From contig NC_080565.1 of NCBI RefSeq assembly GCF_030253575.1, positions 7,102,001 to 7,166,000 on the forward strand: a stretch of 64,000 bases of DNA. The letters are read 5' to 3'. Positions 12,954 through 25,400 of the stretch are shown one piece after another. Positions within the stretch are counted from its first letter, which is position 1. The number at the start of each line of letters is the position of its first letter. Position numbers and translations under genes: made by a program. The notes beneath the pieces were generated by a model. That model worked only from the letters and a program-made list of their open reading frames with translations. It made no database searches and was not told the DNA's origin. This stretch comes from Rhododendron vialii. Lineage: Eukaryota > Streptophyta > Magnoliopsida > Ericales > Ericaceae.

Positions 12954-13230
12954 TTCCTTCCGTCCATTTTTAAGTATTCAGCTTCGTAACTCCAACTTAT
13001 TAAGGAGATATCGCCATTATACCTTTCCCATCAACTTTTACTTCCATTTTCCCTACTTATCTTCTATGGAGACATCATCATTACATTTTTATTCACTAAT
13101 TTTTCAAAATTGAATATAATTTTAGGGGTAAAATAAAAAATGTAACTTTTACCCACTAACTTTACAAAATGCACTTATCAAGGTACAACCCATAATAGAA
13201 TACTGAATTCTAAAAAAAATACGGAGGGAG
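12954..13230. mobile_element. Stowaway-type MITE
   Basis: The left end TTCCTTCCGTCCATTTTTAA and right end AATACGGAGGGAG are the Stowaway CTCCCTCCGT signature in inverted order. The interior (TAACTCCAACTTATTAA, CCCTACTTATC) is the reverse complement of the interior of the element at 49597-49868, so the two are one family. The right end abuts the PLATZ stop codon (30 bp away), so it probably lies in that gene's 3' UTR. Confidence 0.75.
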
Positions 13231-13260
13231 CTAGTACAAATCTCTTCACACTGTAGTGGT

Positions 13261-16200
13261 TCAAAACAAAGGAGCCCTTAGAGCGACTCCTTTCCTAACT
13301 TTCTGCCTTTTGGGTGATGATGATGATTGCGGTAGTAGGCCTTCTTTGTCGTAGCCCTTTTGGGTCTTCAAGCCTTCACTTTTCTCAACAATAATGAGAT
13401 TATGACGGTCATGAATGCTTTCCTCTTTGTTTTCGCCTCTATAGATAGCAGTAACCTGTTGAAAACTTGAAATTATAAAAGAAAAGAAAGAGAACCAATA
13501 TGAGGATAAGGGGCAAAAGTTTGTGCTTGTAGTATTCCTATTTGGAGCTTTCTAGGACCCCAAAAAATAGCTACAAGCAACTTGTATATAATTTCGCGAG
13601 GCTATATATTATAGGAGGTGGACTCTTCTAGAAGTGGATTAAATTTCTCATATCCTCTCATGTGACTTTGATAGTGCGAGTTCAACTTGACAATCCGACC
13701 TATTTATTTTGTAGGTCTCGGTTTGTTCATCATCCGAGAAATAAATTTGATTGGTCGGATATCAATGACCACCTCAAAGAAGCATAATTGTCACAAAGAT
13801 AAATGGCCAGTGAATGTGTGACCCTCTATTTCTCTTATGACCAATACGATTCGAACAAGTTCTTATCGATGTTCGATCAACTTAACTTATTACACTAACA
13901 TTGAACATGTCGAGACCTACAAAATGAACTGGCCAGATCATCAAATAGAACCATGGTAGTTCCCATTACGCCTTTTCTAAGTCTATAAAAACATGGTGAA
14001 TTACCAAAATCACCCCGAGATTTCTGAAAATTAGAGATTGCCTCCTCACATTTAGGAAATTACAAAATACCCCTTGTCACATAACAAATAACTCCCTTAT
14101 CGCGAAGTAGCCGCTAGGAAATTCGACAAAATATCCTAATTTCAATGGATCAAATTGTCTTCTTGTACCCCGTGGAAGATTATTTTTCCACCTCTGCAGC
14201 CTTTCACAAGTTACAAAAGGACAATGTGGTCTATAGTAATTAGGATTGATGATGCCAGACAACTTCCGTTGAATTTCCTAGCGGCTACATCACGATAGGG
14301 GATAATTTGTAATTTCTCAAAAGTGAGATAAATCTATAATTTGAAAAAACCTCAAGGGTGATTTTGAAAATTTGACCTTAAAAAGTAGTACTTATTTTTG
14401 AATTAAATATGATGTATTGTGAGAGAATGATCTGTCTTGTAAAACGAAAAATATGTAATTAAAAGATAAGAATCTTAGTGGAAGGAAGTTGAGTAGAAAA
14501 AAACATGTAACAGGAGTATTTATTTTAGCTGTTTTAAAAAACATAACATAGAAAGAAAGAAAAAAAAAAGATATCCAAACTTCACTCAAATTAAGTGTTT
14601 GTTTTCTCTAAGTTGAAGCCTTGAAGGAGAGGATAGACAATGAAGAAGTGAGAAAAACTTACCTTGCATGCAATACTACAATAGAGGGAAACATCTTGCA
14701 AACTTCTCTGACAAATGATGCAACTATGGTCCCTTGAATTATTTGGTTGACTTTGTTGTAGTTGCAATATTTGTTGCTGGGACCTCTGCTTCAAGAACAG
14801 AACTTTTGTTTTATTTGTATGATATGCCTGTGGAATAGTAATAGTATCAAGGTGAAATAATTTTTTCTTCATTACCAATTCAAGTACTAATGAGAACTTT
14901 GAAATAGGAGATTTAACTAAGCAAGAGTCATTGTTTGCCATTGTGTTACCAAAAAACACTGGTACTCTAGCAATTTGATGTTAGAATGCATTTTTTTTCA
15001 AACAAGTGTGAATATCAATGCATATCTCACAGATATTAATACACTTTCACAAATATCAATACACATTTCTCAGATATCAATTCACATTTTACTTATTATC
15101 CTACACCTTTTGGGCTGAGGTAATTAGAATAATCCTTAGTTAAAATGGTGAGTCCTTGTTATATTTTGCCTGGCAGTTTCTTAGAGCGAAAATTCAAATG
15201 TTGTATACTAAAAATTTAGAGAAACACTAAGTTTCGAAAAGACACATAATTGAGAAAGTTTATCATGATGCGTTTAAATGTTTCTTTGCCATGATTAATT
15301 TACTGAAGAAGTTTATTTCATTGAACGTGCACTCTTGTATTATAACCTATAGAAGTCTAACCATTCGGTATGAGAACTTAAATTATGTGGCCAGTCACAT
15401 CCTTTAGAATGCATGGGGCTTGTGGTGGGCCGAAATATCAGGGTTTGGACACAGGAGGTCGTTCAGATTAGATGGGGAGCCCGTCCTCCCAATCGACGTT
15501 CTTGGCGCTCGGTCATCTGTGTCTTGAGGTTCAGACGTAGTGGCTCGGATGACATCGTGCCTACTTGAGGAAAATAACTCACCTCCGAGAAAGCACCACG
15601 TTGGTTCGGACACAGAGGTTTAGCCAACTGATCAACACCAGCTCACCCACATGCAATTAACCATCTTGTTCAATATGTCATAGTGGACGTCAGCTGAAAC
15701 AGTTAATTACCGCGTGATGAGTTGGACACAGGCCCATGTGATGATAGCTCACGCACATGAACGGTTACAACCTTATCCAATACGCCATTTGTGACGTAGG
15801 TCAAAGGTTGTTACCGTGGGTGCAAGGTGTGCTCCAACTTGGGGAGCAAGGCACAAGAGTCTATATAAGGTCCAATGATAAACCCTAAAGAGGTACGTAC
15901 GTTCTACTTGGCTCTAAAACCCTAGTCATGTACTCTCTCTTTCCTGAGCACATACTTACTAGACTGTCAAAGTGCCTTTCTGGTTGGCCTCCGACCGGTT
16001 GGCAATAACGATGTGCTACTTGTGCAGGCTAAGGTGGACAGAACTAGGCCGCACGAGAGGTAAACCAGGGGACTTGGCGACCCATTCTGATCCCCAACCC
16101 CCCCCCCCCCCCCCCCCCCCCCCAGAGAGCTCTAGACATATTGTATTATGAGCTGCTTGAGGCTGAGGGCTGTACAAGGAATGCAATATCTTGAATCATA

Positions 16201-17846
16201 CAAGGCCACTATTTTACATTTTTACTTTTCCAAAAATTAACCCTGTTTTAACAGGCCTTCGTCAAAAATTAAATCATGATAACCAAACCAAGTCGAGTCG
16301 AGTCGTAAGTCCCAATTCAAACAAAAATAAAAATTTAAACCATGATCTCGAAGAATAATACTAAATCAAGAATCTAGAGTTGGTAAAAACGCAGACAATT
16401 CTGGTAGAAAATCATAAATGTGGATTGATTCTACCATATTAAGTTTCTGCAATTATTATGCCTTTATGGCTTAATAAAACAAACAGCATACACTTTTCTA
16501 TGACAAGTGCTGTCCTTTCTATGTGGATGGTGCAAGAAAATAAATAATTCAACTTATTTGCTAACAAAGGGATGAAGTCCCATTAAATGATCATCATTGG
16601 GCAATGTAAGAAGAATTAAAATATGAGGTGAAATAACTAGTTTGAGATTATTATTTTTTAAATCGGCAAAAGAGAGGATATATTGATGAGACTCGATAGG
16701 AGTACATCGGGGGAGAGGAGAGGGCATCCAACTAGGGAGATTCTTTTCCCGAATATGTGCGTGTTTCTGCTGATTACTTATTTTTCTGGAAATTAATTGA
16801 TATAGCATTCATATTATTATATCACAACGTGCATTCCATTTCTTTAGTCTCCGTATTACTTCTATTTGTCAAGATGTGATCAAAGCGGGTTGAAGTCTTT
16901 CTTTTGCCATTCAAAAAAAAAGGCTAGAGGAGATAATTTATAGAAACGAAAAGAGATCGATAAATAACATTTTTTTCAAAAGCAACTATAGTAAATTAAT
17001 CTTATGCACCTTTTATGAGCATCATTGTTATCAATAGTGCGTAGCGCCCTGCCAGTGCCGGTCTTGAGCAAAGTGATCGCTTTGGGCCCCGAAAAAATTC
17101 TTCAAAAGAGAGCCCCAAATATTATGTAGTGTATACCTTTATTTACTATATATAGGCCTATAAAAACAAAAATCCATTCAAATTGAGCCCATCAATAAAA
17201 ATCCTCCCAAATTTTTTTCATGATGTATAATATTGGAATTTTATCTTGTTGACTACTAGTAATCATTGTTTTTTGAGCCGATTTATTTTTTTATCATTTT
17301 GTTTGTTTGCGATGTACATTGAGGACCACATTTTTTAAAATTTGTTTTGGGCCTCCGAAATGTCAAGGACGGCATGGCCCTGCTGCAAAATGTTTTTAAC
17401 TTCGGGACTTCATTACCGAAACCAATTGCCAATGAAGTTTTCCATTTCTCAAAAAAAGAAAAAAACAGAACTTAGCATGCAAATAGCATAACCAACCTGT
17501 ATGCCCGAACAATCGAAGAGCTTGCATAGGTCTTGCTTATTGATTACTTCGCAATACACGTATCTCCTAATCTTCAACACAATAAGGTACCCAATTAGTA
17601 TTTACTTCGCGATTGATCGAAAAACCCTTAACTCAATGAACTTGAATCGGTATGTAAGAGACCGACCTTAACGTATGTGTGACGAGCATGAGCAGGAAGG
17701 CAATGGTAACAGAAAGCTCGAATGCAATCGATGCAAAAGCGATCCAAGTCGTTCTTCTTAGTATCCGGGTGCGTGATGCAGGCCGCATAGTACACGGTCC
17801 TGTACATAGTTGTCAGCCATGGAGGCACTAATTGTGCGAAATCTTC
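13261..17846 (-). CDS. PLATZ-family zinc-dependent DNA-binding protein (5' end uncertain)
   Basis: Four solid exons: 17846-17667 (60 codons), 17571-17497 (25), 14827-14663 (55) and 13455-13261 (64 plus TGA), all GT-AG and phase 0. PLATZ proteins are plant-specific, AT-rich-DNA-binding transcriptional regulators. Both signature zinc modules are intact: C-x2-H-x11-C-x2-C-x4-C-x2-C-x3-H-x2-H in the first exon (CITH...CIDC...CYHC...HARH) and C-x2-C-x10-C-x3-C in the third (CIIC...CSIAC). The family lead-in PPWL precedes the first module. The last exon ends RKGVALRAPLF, as the family does, after a polyserine and Lys/Arg patch. A Gln-rich insert lies between the modules. The first exon listed opens at a splice acceptor, with an in-frame stop 8 codons upstream, so a short upstream exon must supply the ATG. 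The 2.7-kb intron holds an LTR and an hAT element. Confidence 0.87.
15410..16135 (+). mobile_element. LTR-like retrotransposon fragment (probable solo LTR)
   Basis: This block is GC-richer than its surroundings and has a promoter-like CTATATAAGG at about 15861, transcript-leader-like sequence after it, and an end with GACTTGGCGACCCATTC that could be a primer-binding remnant. It ends at a C run (about 16099-16123). I could not define paired ends or a target duplication, so calling it an LTR is inference. It lies in the PLATZ 2.7-kb intron. Confidence 0.4.
17053..17376. mobile_element. hAT-like non-autonomous element
   Basis: The left end is CAGTGCCGGTCTTGAG; the right end reverse-complemented is CATGCCGTCCTTGAC. 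It is flanked by GCCCTGC at 17046-17052 and 17077+300 (17377-17383), a 7-bp match that would be 8 bp with one change. There is no coding capacity. It sits in the PLATZ intron between exons 17571-17497 and 14827-14663. Confidence 0.65.
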
Positions 17847-18446
17847 CTGCAGGATGAATCGCTTACTTCAATCTTCACTAGTAAAACCACAAATTCTCAC
17901 AATAAAGCCGCTATCGAAAACTAGGACTCTTCAAGTAGCGAAATGAACAAATCGCCGGCATTCGCAAATAAAATCAGGCTGAAAACTATAAGTTCAATTT
18001 GCGAAAGAAACATCAAAGTTCAATTTTCAATGGTCAAAATCAAAAATCCTAATCTAAACTAAAGGTGAGTCTTCCCAAAATTTTTGGTATGGTATTTTTT
18101 TTTTTTTCGTTTTATTTTACTTTTTATAACTTTTTGTTTAGCTTCTCGCCGTAATTTTTGGGATGAATCATTCGTCTCGATGAGAAGAATAAAAAAAAGT
18201 ACAAAATATGGGCTGATGTTGGAAAATGTTCATTTTCGACGACTCTAAGACAAAAAAAAAAACTACCTGTTCGGTATTTGTTCATCTTTATTATTGAACT
18301 TTTCTTCGTTTTGGTCATAATGTTTTACTATTACTTTTTTAAACTCCTTTCGTCGAGACTGATAATTTATACAGAAAATAAAACATGAATCTAACTAAAA
18401 TTCAAAAAAGACGAATGAAAATACCGAAAATTTAGGGAAAACTCAC

Positions 18447-18461
18447 CCTAATTAAGTTCAT
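18447..18461 (-). other. Candidate first coding exon of the PLATZ gene
   Basis: On the minus strand, ATG plus four codons (M-N-L-I-R) runs directly into AGG|GTGAGT, an excellent splice donor in the phase needed by the acceptor at 17846. That would give MNLIREDFAQLVPPWL. It was chosen only because it fits; other short exons are possible. Confidence 0.35.
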
Positions 18462-18695
18462 CTAACATGAACTTGTAAATTAAACTAGCAAAATAAAAGT
18501 GAAAAGTGAAAGGATATGTGCACTTGATCATGTTTTGGTGCTTGAAGTCGTTTGATGCCAATAGCTTCTCTCATAGTTTTTTCTTCAAAATGAAAGTCTG
18601 AGCTTTCTACCATTAGTATTTACTTTAGCAGTGTGCAGATATGGAAGAAATGGGTAGAGAATCTGTTAAAGAATTTTTTACTTTTATGGCATGCA

Positions 18696-18897
18696 TGATG
18701 TGCGGGTGGCGCACAGCATGGTGGTATGCATCATTCGAGCCGTCCGTTTGGTGATTCAATGGTTCAGATTTCATCTCGGTAATAAATTGTCGGATACTAT
18801 GTGGTGCTGAGATGAGATGTGGGCCATTGAATCGCCGAACGGACAGCTTGGATGGCGCACATCACCATAATGTGTTGTGCGCCACCCGCACAGCACC
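18696..18897. mobile_element. Foldback MITE
   Basis: The inverted arms carry TGTGCGGGTGGCGCACA...CCGTCCGTTTGG...GATTCAATGG on the left and CCATTGAATC...CCGAACGGAC...TGTGCGCCACCCGCACA on the right. It folds over nearly its full length and has no coding capacity. Confidence 0.7.
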
Positions 18898-19045
18898 ATC
18901 CCCGGTTAATAGAAGGGAATACATATCCACAAAAGACACGATTAGAAAATATAGGATCTCGAGCTGTCAATTAATGAATCCTGCTCACAAAAGGATTCTA
19001 CAGAAAGTGCATGTAATTCAAGTCCTTAAATACGTTTGGTCAAAA

Positions 19046-19079
<34 letters not shown>

Positions 19080-19594
19080 TATATCCTTAAATATGACTAA
19101 ATTAAAAAATGTCCTTTATTGTGGTGGAGACTGAGGGGCCCGTTGTGTCTTGAGTTCGGGTCTCGTCTAGAGCATGAAAACATAATCCAGACCGGTCAAT
19201 GTTTAGAGCTAGATGAGGATAACAACTCCGTTAAAAATTCAGTCAATCGAATATGGTTAACCGAGTAAGCAAATCACGTCTTTATTCAATACAATAACAA
19301 CTTATACAATTTCAAAAATACACAGCAAGGTTATTCGATCCGATCAGTAAGCTACCAATGTTTGATTGACGTAACTTTTTCTAGGATGGTTGTGTGCATG
19401 TGTCCACCTCTAAATAGTGAACGGTTCAAATTATGTTTTCGAGCTCGGAACAACACCCGAACTAAGGGCACAACATCCTACTTTTGAAAATACAATGACC
19501 TACTGAGTACCGAGTTACTTTTTTTTTTTTGATCAGCGAGTACCGAGTTACTTTACCATTAGCATTTGTTAAAGCTATAGGTCCAATGATTACA

Positions 19595-19962
19595 TTAACT
19601 TGTTCACGGAGGTGGTGCAAACGTTGGGTTTGCATCCCTCCATGTGGGTCCCATCGACAGTTTATCGGAATAATTTGAATCGTTCATTTTGTATGACCCG
19701 TAAAGTAGTGAATTAATGCAAAAATTCAGCTTGACCCAACATCGATAGGTACATCAAAAGTTAAATTTCGGCTTATAAAATCGACAGCCTGGATTTTGAT
19801 TTTTGATATACCTATTGATGTTGGGTCAAACTGATTTTTTGCATATACACACTAACTTGCGGATCCTACAAAATAAACGATTCAAATTATTGCAATAAAC
19901 TGTTGATGGGCCCATAGACGGGTGCAAAAGCCACGTTTGCACCTCCTCCTTAAAAAAGTTAA
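19595..19962. mobile_element. Foldback MITE
   Basis: The termini TTAACTTGTTCACGGAGGTG and CACCTCCTCCTTAAAAAAGTTAA are inverted. Internal arms also pair (TTGACCCAACATCGATAGGT with ACCTATTGATGTTGGGTCAA), so the whole 368 bp is an imperfect hairpin. Confidence 0.7.
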
Positions 19963-21817
19963 TCTCTACTACCGAATATACTGATCTACTGATGCCTTTT
20001 ACTTCAGTTTGGTGCGGAGTTCAACTCTAACAGAGTTCGAACTTCACACCTACCCCACCTACGTACCTTCCATTTATCCTCTACAACAACCATGTTCCTT
20101 TTTTCTCGGTAAAAAAAAAAAAAAGGCCACAACGAAGCTCACCCAAGATCCTCTCTGTCCAAATTTTCGTGTATCCATGTATCATATGAGACTGCGTTCT
20201 CATGAACTTAACTTAAATATGAGAATTTTGTTCTTATATAATTTTCTTTTCGTATTTATTAGTTTTGAGTTAAAATTAACGTGTGAAGTAATTCCAATCA
20301 AAATGTCAACTACTTACGTATCATTTGACATCATCTCCTTTTTCATGTCAAATTTGACATGCGATGTCAAAAAATTTGTTCAATTACTTTATTCAAAAAC
20401 CTCCTAAAATGATAAATTTGGCATGTTGACTGGGAGCGGGTACCTTGAAGATGTCAAACTCTTTACATGTTAAATTGCCATGTAATATAAGTCTTCAAAA
20501 AGATTTGACATCCTCAAATTTAAAGCCAAGGTTAGAGACGTCTTGGTTGTCAAAAAAAAAAGGCCAACTTGATTTTTTGTTTTGTCCTTATTCAAATTTT
20601 TAAAGATAGTACTTGTTTGTAATTTTCAAACTTAAAAATAATGGACTTAATTTTTCAATTATTTATGCACCGTTTAAAAGATCTCATCAAAATTTATCAA
20701 ATAAGATTCATATTGCGCAAAAATATATTTTTGTAAATAAATATTTTTAAGTTTGAAAATTATAAATAAGTACTTATTTTTTAAGAATTCTTAGCAGAAT
20801 AGGGAGTGATTTATTGCTCTTACTTGTAAAGTACTGCTCCATATGAGTCCCCTAACTTGTGTATTGGGTTGGTAGTTTGAAACCTACTTTTGGCATGTAT
20901 TTTTCCCTTTGTTGATTACATTTTAGGAGATTCTTGAAGGATTCTATGGACAGATAAAAGAAAAAAAAAAAAAAAAAGGGAAAAAGCACCGGAGAGTAAA
21001 TAATGGAAATGCGTTATTCAAAACTTTCTAAAACATATTGGTAAGGGATATAAAAAAGAGCAAGTCCACCCATAGTTATGTAATAGCGGATGCCCGTGCG
21101 TAAAGGCATGTTAAAATGTAATATAGTCTCAGTTTAAATAAATTATTTGATTTACCCTATTGTTCTACGTGATAGTTGTAATCACCACAAGCGTCAGTTA
21201 CCGTTTTGATATATATATATATATATATATGATCATAAAAGATACATTGCCTAAAACGTGAGGGTAGAGAGGTATAAATTTATTAAAAGAATATTCCCTA
21301 TATTTTTAAAAAAGAAATGATTTGATGGGTACAAAATTAACAGGAAGTGATCTAATGATTGTAGAGGTTGCTCTCGTTTATATGCCTAAATATTTTTAAC
21401 AAAAACTGTTTTGTTTTAGTAGTAAGTTTTATACTATAGATGCTACCAAAAATCTTAATTTGACAATTTTTTTTGCAAAAGATCAGTCTGTTGCTATTTT
21501 TTGTTGTCGTAAAATGGGAAAAGCCATATCTATATAGAGTGCCAAATTTGGCACCAACTTTGGCTTTGCCAAATGCGCCTCATCATCCAAACCGGTTTAT
21601 TTGCATTGAAAGATGAGATGATTTTATCTCAATAGTATCAAACTATCAATTTGAAATTGTGTCAAAATGTCACCAAACCGGTACAACAAAATCAAAACTG
21701 ATGTCAGTCTAATCGGCAGTAATTGTTTTACCACTTCACTATGAGATTAAGGAAATGAGTCTTCGCAACGGGCAAGATTGCACTATAGGGCGTAGTGCAC
21801 GATCGAGCCTTTTATCT

Positions 21818-22190
21818 CAACAATAGACAGCTCAAATCTGCAAGAGCCAAAATGAAATATGGATATTAATTACCGAGACGGATGGCTCGGATCGCGCACT
21901 AAACCCCAACATAATGCTTTCCGTTGTTCGTGTTCTTCATTATGCAAACCATTCAGCAACCTCTTCATCATCTTCCGATCCAAACTATTTCTCAAATAGT
22001 TTCATTTCAACAATAGACGGCTCAAATCTGCAATAGCCAAGATGAAATATGGATATTAATTACCGAGACGGACGGCTTGGATCGCGCACTAAATCCCAAC
22101 ACAATGCTTTCTGTTGTTCGTGTTCTTCATTATGCAAACCATTCAGCAACCTCTTCATCATCTTCGGATCCAAACTATTTCTCAAATAGC
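21818..22190. repeat. 190-bp tandem duplication
   Basis: CAACAATAGAC at 21818 and 22008 opens two near-identical units (GAAATATGGATATTAATTAC, TTGTTCGTGTTCTTCATTA and CAAACTATTTCTCAAATAG in both). A 116-codon plus-strand open frame starts in the second unit and runs to 22427. Its predicted product has a weak internal repeat (NCS-LQ...NHGP) but matches no family I know. Confidence 0.85.
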
Positions 22191-22478
22191 GTGCCATCTA
22201 CTTTTGTTACTGTGCTTTCAAGCACAAATTGCTCGATTTTGCAGGGGGGAAATGTAGAAATCATGGACCCAGCTTTTTGTCCTCCGTCATTCCATGTTGT
22301 TCATGTGCTTTTGAACGCAAATTGCTCAAATTTGCAAGAGGAAAAATGTGGAAATCATGGACCCAAATTAGATGAGTTTCAGACATCGTGGTCAATGTTT
22401 AATCATCTACGAATCTCCCCAGATTAACTCCTTCATCTATCCTTGGTTTGTCTTGTCTGTGCATGATGAGATGGATCA

Positions 22479-25400
22479 TTAGTGTCTTCCCAATACTACA
22501 CTCTTTGACCGTCGGTGGTCACATTTTATGCATGCCGCATTTCTTCTGAAATTGATGTAGTTGCACCTGAACAACAACAAACTTATAATTCCGTAACACA
22601 CTTTTCCTAAATACAAGACGAGAATTGGTCCGCTCATGTGACTTCCTCATGTAATCATGAGAGGAAAATAGGATCAGCCATGGTCAAAATTGATGATCCA
22701 AATCATCCATTGTACTAATCCCAATGAGCAAAATTGAAACAAAAAATGACTGCAGAAATAAATGTTATTTAGAATAAAAAAAATGTTATTTATAATAAAA
22801 ATATAAAACAAGTTCGAATCCTAAAAGATTCAAATCACTAAAAAAGATTTGGCAAATATTAAAAGGAAGATATATTCAATTAATATTAATCCGTAAATTA
22901 TATCTTTTTATAACATTTTTCACTCAAAAAATATACATAAAAGTCCTTATTCACAAAAATCAAATTTTTTTTATCGGCCGCAAAAATCAAGTTAATCGGA
23001 CATCAATAGCCATTTCAACAATCATGTTTGTTTGAAGAGAAATGCAGGATCAAAATATTATAGTCCATTACAAATTATGATCGTCTATTCATCTTGAGGC
23101 AAATATGGTTCAACCAAGCACTTTCCCATGTTCAATTGAAGTAAATTTTTTTCTGGCATGGAAAATATATCCATTGAGACTTACAAAATGAACAACTTAG
23201 GTCATCAACACGAGACTATGTGGGTCTCATTTCTCTTCACGTGAGGATCAATTGAGGGGAGTCACATGAGAGGATCATCATTCGTAGAAGAAAGTGTTCA
23301 ATTCAGATATACTACTTATCTTAAGCATCCAAGGAAATAAGAAAGTAGAGAACTCACGAGTCACACTCCCACTCTCCATGATTTAGTAGCCGCTTTGGAG
23401 GGTTTTCATCGCATTTCAAGCATCTTGTATTCTTTCCAAAATTCAAGAAATTGCATCTGTAAAAAGTTCCAAGCAGACATGAGTTACAGAGAAAACAAGG
23501 AAGATAAAGTCATTGATCTGAAAAAGGATTACTTGTGGCATATCCAGTCTCCCTTCTTTAAAGCAAGACGATCCTGATCTTCTCCTACTTTTCTGTGTCT
23601 TTCTAAGAATCGACAACCATTGTGCACGCACTTGGTATTTTTGGCAGAATTCTTCAAGTTGCATCTATAAGACAGAAAAAACTGGATATCAATCATTAAA
23701 ACTGAAAAAATAAATGAACGCTACTTCAAACGAAATTGACATCTCCAAATTACTTAGAGCATATCCAATCGCCTTGCTTCGTTGAGACGCTGCTATGATC
23801 TTGTCCTTGGTAAATTGAACTTTCTTGCACAGAAGCACTCCATTTGGTAAAAGTGGCAGTTGGGGATTCAGAATTCAATTCTTTCATGCTATGCTCTACA
23901 ATTTCTTTCAGCAACCTTCTTGCTGTTTCCACAACCAATTTGTTTAGACACGACTTATTCTCTACCATACCAGTAACAGGATCGAGCCCATATGTTAACA
24001 ATAGGCGCATGACATCCACAGTCCGCCCAACTTCACCCTCACGTGCCTTCACATAAGCCCTGTTGCAGTTTCCCCTCAAACTGCAGGAACCACAAACCTA
24101 CTAAAAGAGATTTAGTTAGATATGTGATGAATGCCTACTCGCTTGACAAAGAGAACAAAGAGAACTTAAATGCGGAGAGATGAATTAACTGAACTTCAAG
24201 TCTTCAACACATACATGTCCTTCATCAATGCCGACATGTGCCCTCAGACGCTTCCCTGAGTTGACAACTTTCCTATCTATGATTGGACATCCAGAACCTG
24301 CTATCACCTGGATATCTATACTTGAGAAGTACCTAAGAAGATAAGTTCGAGTTAATGAGAAATTTCAGTAGTGCAAGGCTAGCTGCAAGCTATAAGGGAA
24401 AGATTACACCTACAAAATTCGCATTATCAGGAAATAAATCTCCTATGGTAAGAAGATGAACCTGCAGATGCCAAGCGTTTTGATAGGGGTTTAAGTCAAT
24501 TCATAGCTAAAATCCATCTGGCCTATTCAGCAGTGGGGCTTAAAAAAGTGGAAAGATGGACAATTGAGTTATATTTTACTGTGAATGGAACTGATCCCAG
24601 AGCATTTGGAATCAAGTTACCCATAACGTCCAATGTCTCCGTTTTGATTGGAAGTGAAAACCAAGGAGAATGTTTCTCTTGCATTGTTGCAGAGTCTCTT
24701 AGCAACAGCTCCAAGCTCTGAAAGAATATTGCACGTGTGCTAGTCTAACTAAATAACTAAAGATAAGCCACTGATCTAACTGATTTAACACTCACCCACT
24801 GAAATTCCTGTACACAGCACAACACACATAAAGCTGGGGTAAACATACACAGCATTCTATTAAGTCTTTAGTCTTTACAAATATTGGTAACGGATGTGAT
24901 CCAAATCCTCACACTCGCTGTGAAAGCACTCCTCATACTCAAACTAACAAAAAGTGATCAATTGAGGTACTAATGGTTTTAAATGTAGAGTTGTTCCATT
25001 CTTCGTGCCTTCGTTCTCCTACACCAGAAAGATGGTCCTCCACTTGTGGGGCTTCTAGAGTTCAGAACAGTGCCTTTTTAGGTGCAAAATGTACGCATTC
25101 CAGAAAAATATGCATGTCCTGATAAGAAGTTAATTCGTCTACCATGTTAACTTGGGATCGGAGGATAAACTACAATTTCTCGCGTAAAAGTATGAAAGAC
25201 TTACTTTCACACATATGTCAATTAATAATGTGATTCATGGCCCACAAGGCCACGATGAGCGAAAGAAAATTATAACCTTCAAAAAAAAAAAATTATAGAA
25301 CAAACACACAGAACAAAGTGCACAGTAACAAACTTAACACAGGAAGTCAGGAACGAATACAAACAACAAGAATGAAACCAAAAACATTATGGAACTTGAG

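Larger units (their letters stand above)
11241..13260. other. Intergenic: promoter side of the zinc-finger gene, 3' side of the PLATZ gene
   Basis: Both neighbours are on the minus strand, so the left part should hold the zinc-finger gene's 5' UTR and promoter and the right end the PLATZ 3' UTR. I see no further gene. Two MITEs (11898-12048 and 12954-13230, listed separately) occupy part of it. A weak inverted pair TTCAGTGGTCCTAG / CCCAGAACCACTGAA bounds about 12340-12475. Confidence 0.55.
18462..22478. other. Intergenic between the PLATZ 5' end and the OZ-like 3' end
   Basis: No gene is seen. The region contains foldback MITEs at 18696-18897 and 19595-19962, a diverged AT-rich MITE at about 20590-20790 related to the pair at 55526-56136, A/T and AT microsatellites (19040-19085, 21209-21231) and a tandem duplication at 21818-22190. 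The PLATZ promoter should lie at its left edge. Confidence 0.5.

Noticed and set aside
16099-16123. Poly-C run as a functional G-quadruplex element
   Set aside because: A homopolymer at the edge of an LTR-like fragment is more simply slippage or a sequencing/assembly artefact.
20009-20407. 132-codon plus-strand open frame
   Set aside because: The sequence is AT-driven and hydrophobic with no recognisable domain, and lies between MITEs.
22077-22427. 116-codon open frame with internal repeats
   Set aside because: It starts inside a tandem duplication in a repeat-rich intergenic region, and has no family match or splice context; kept only as part of the repeat description.
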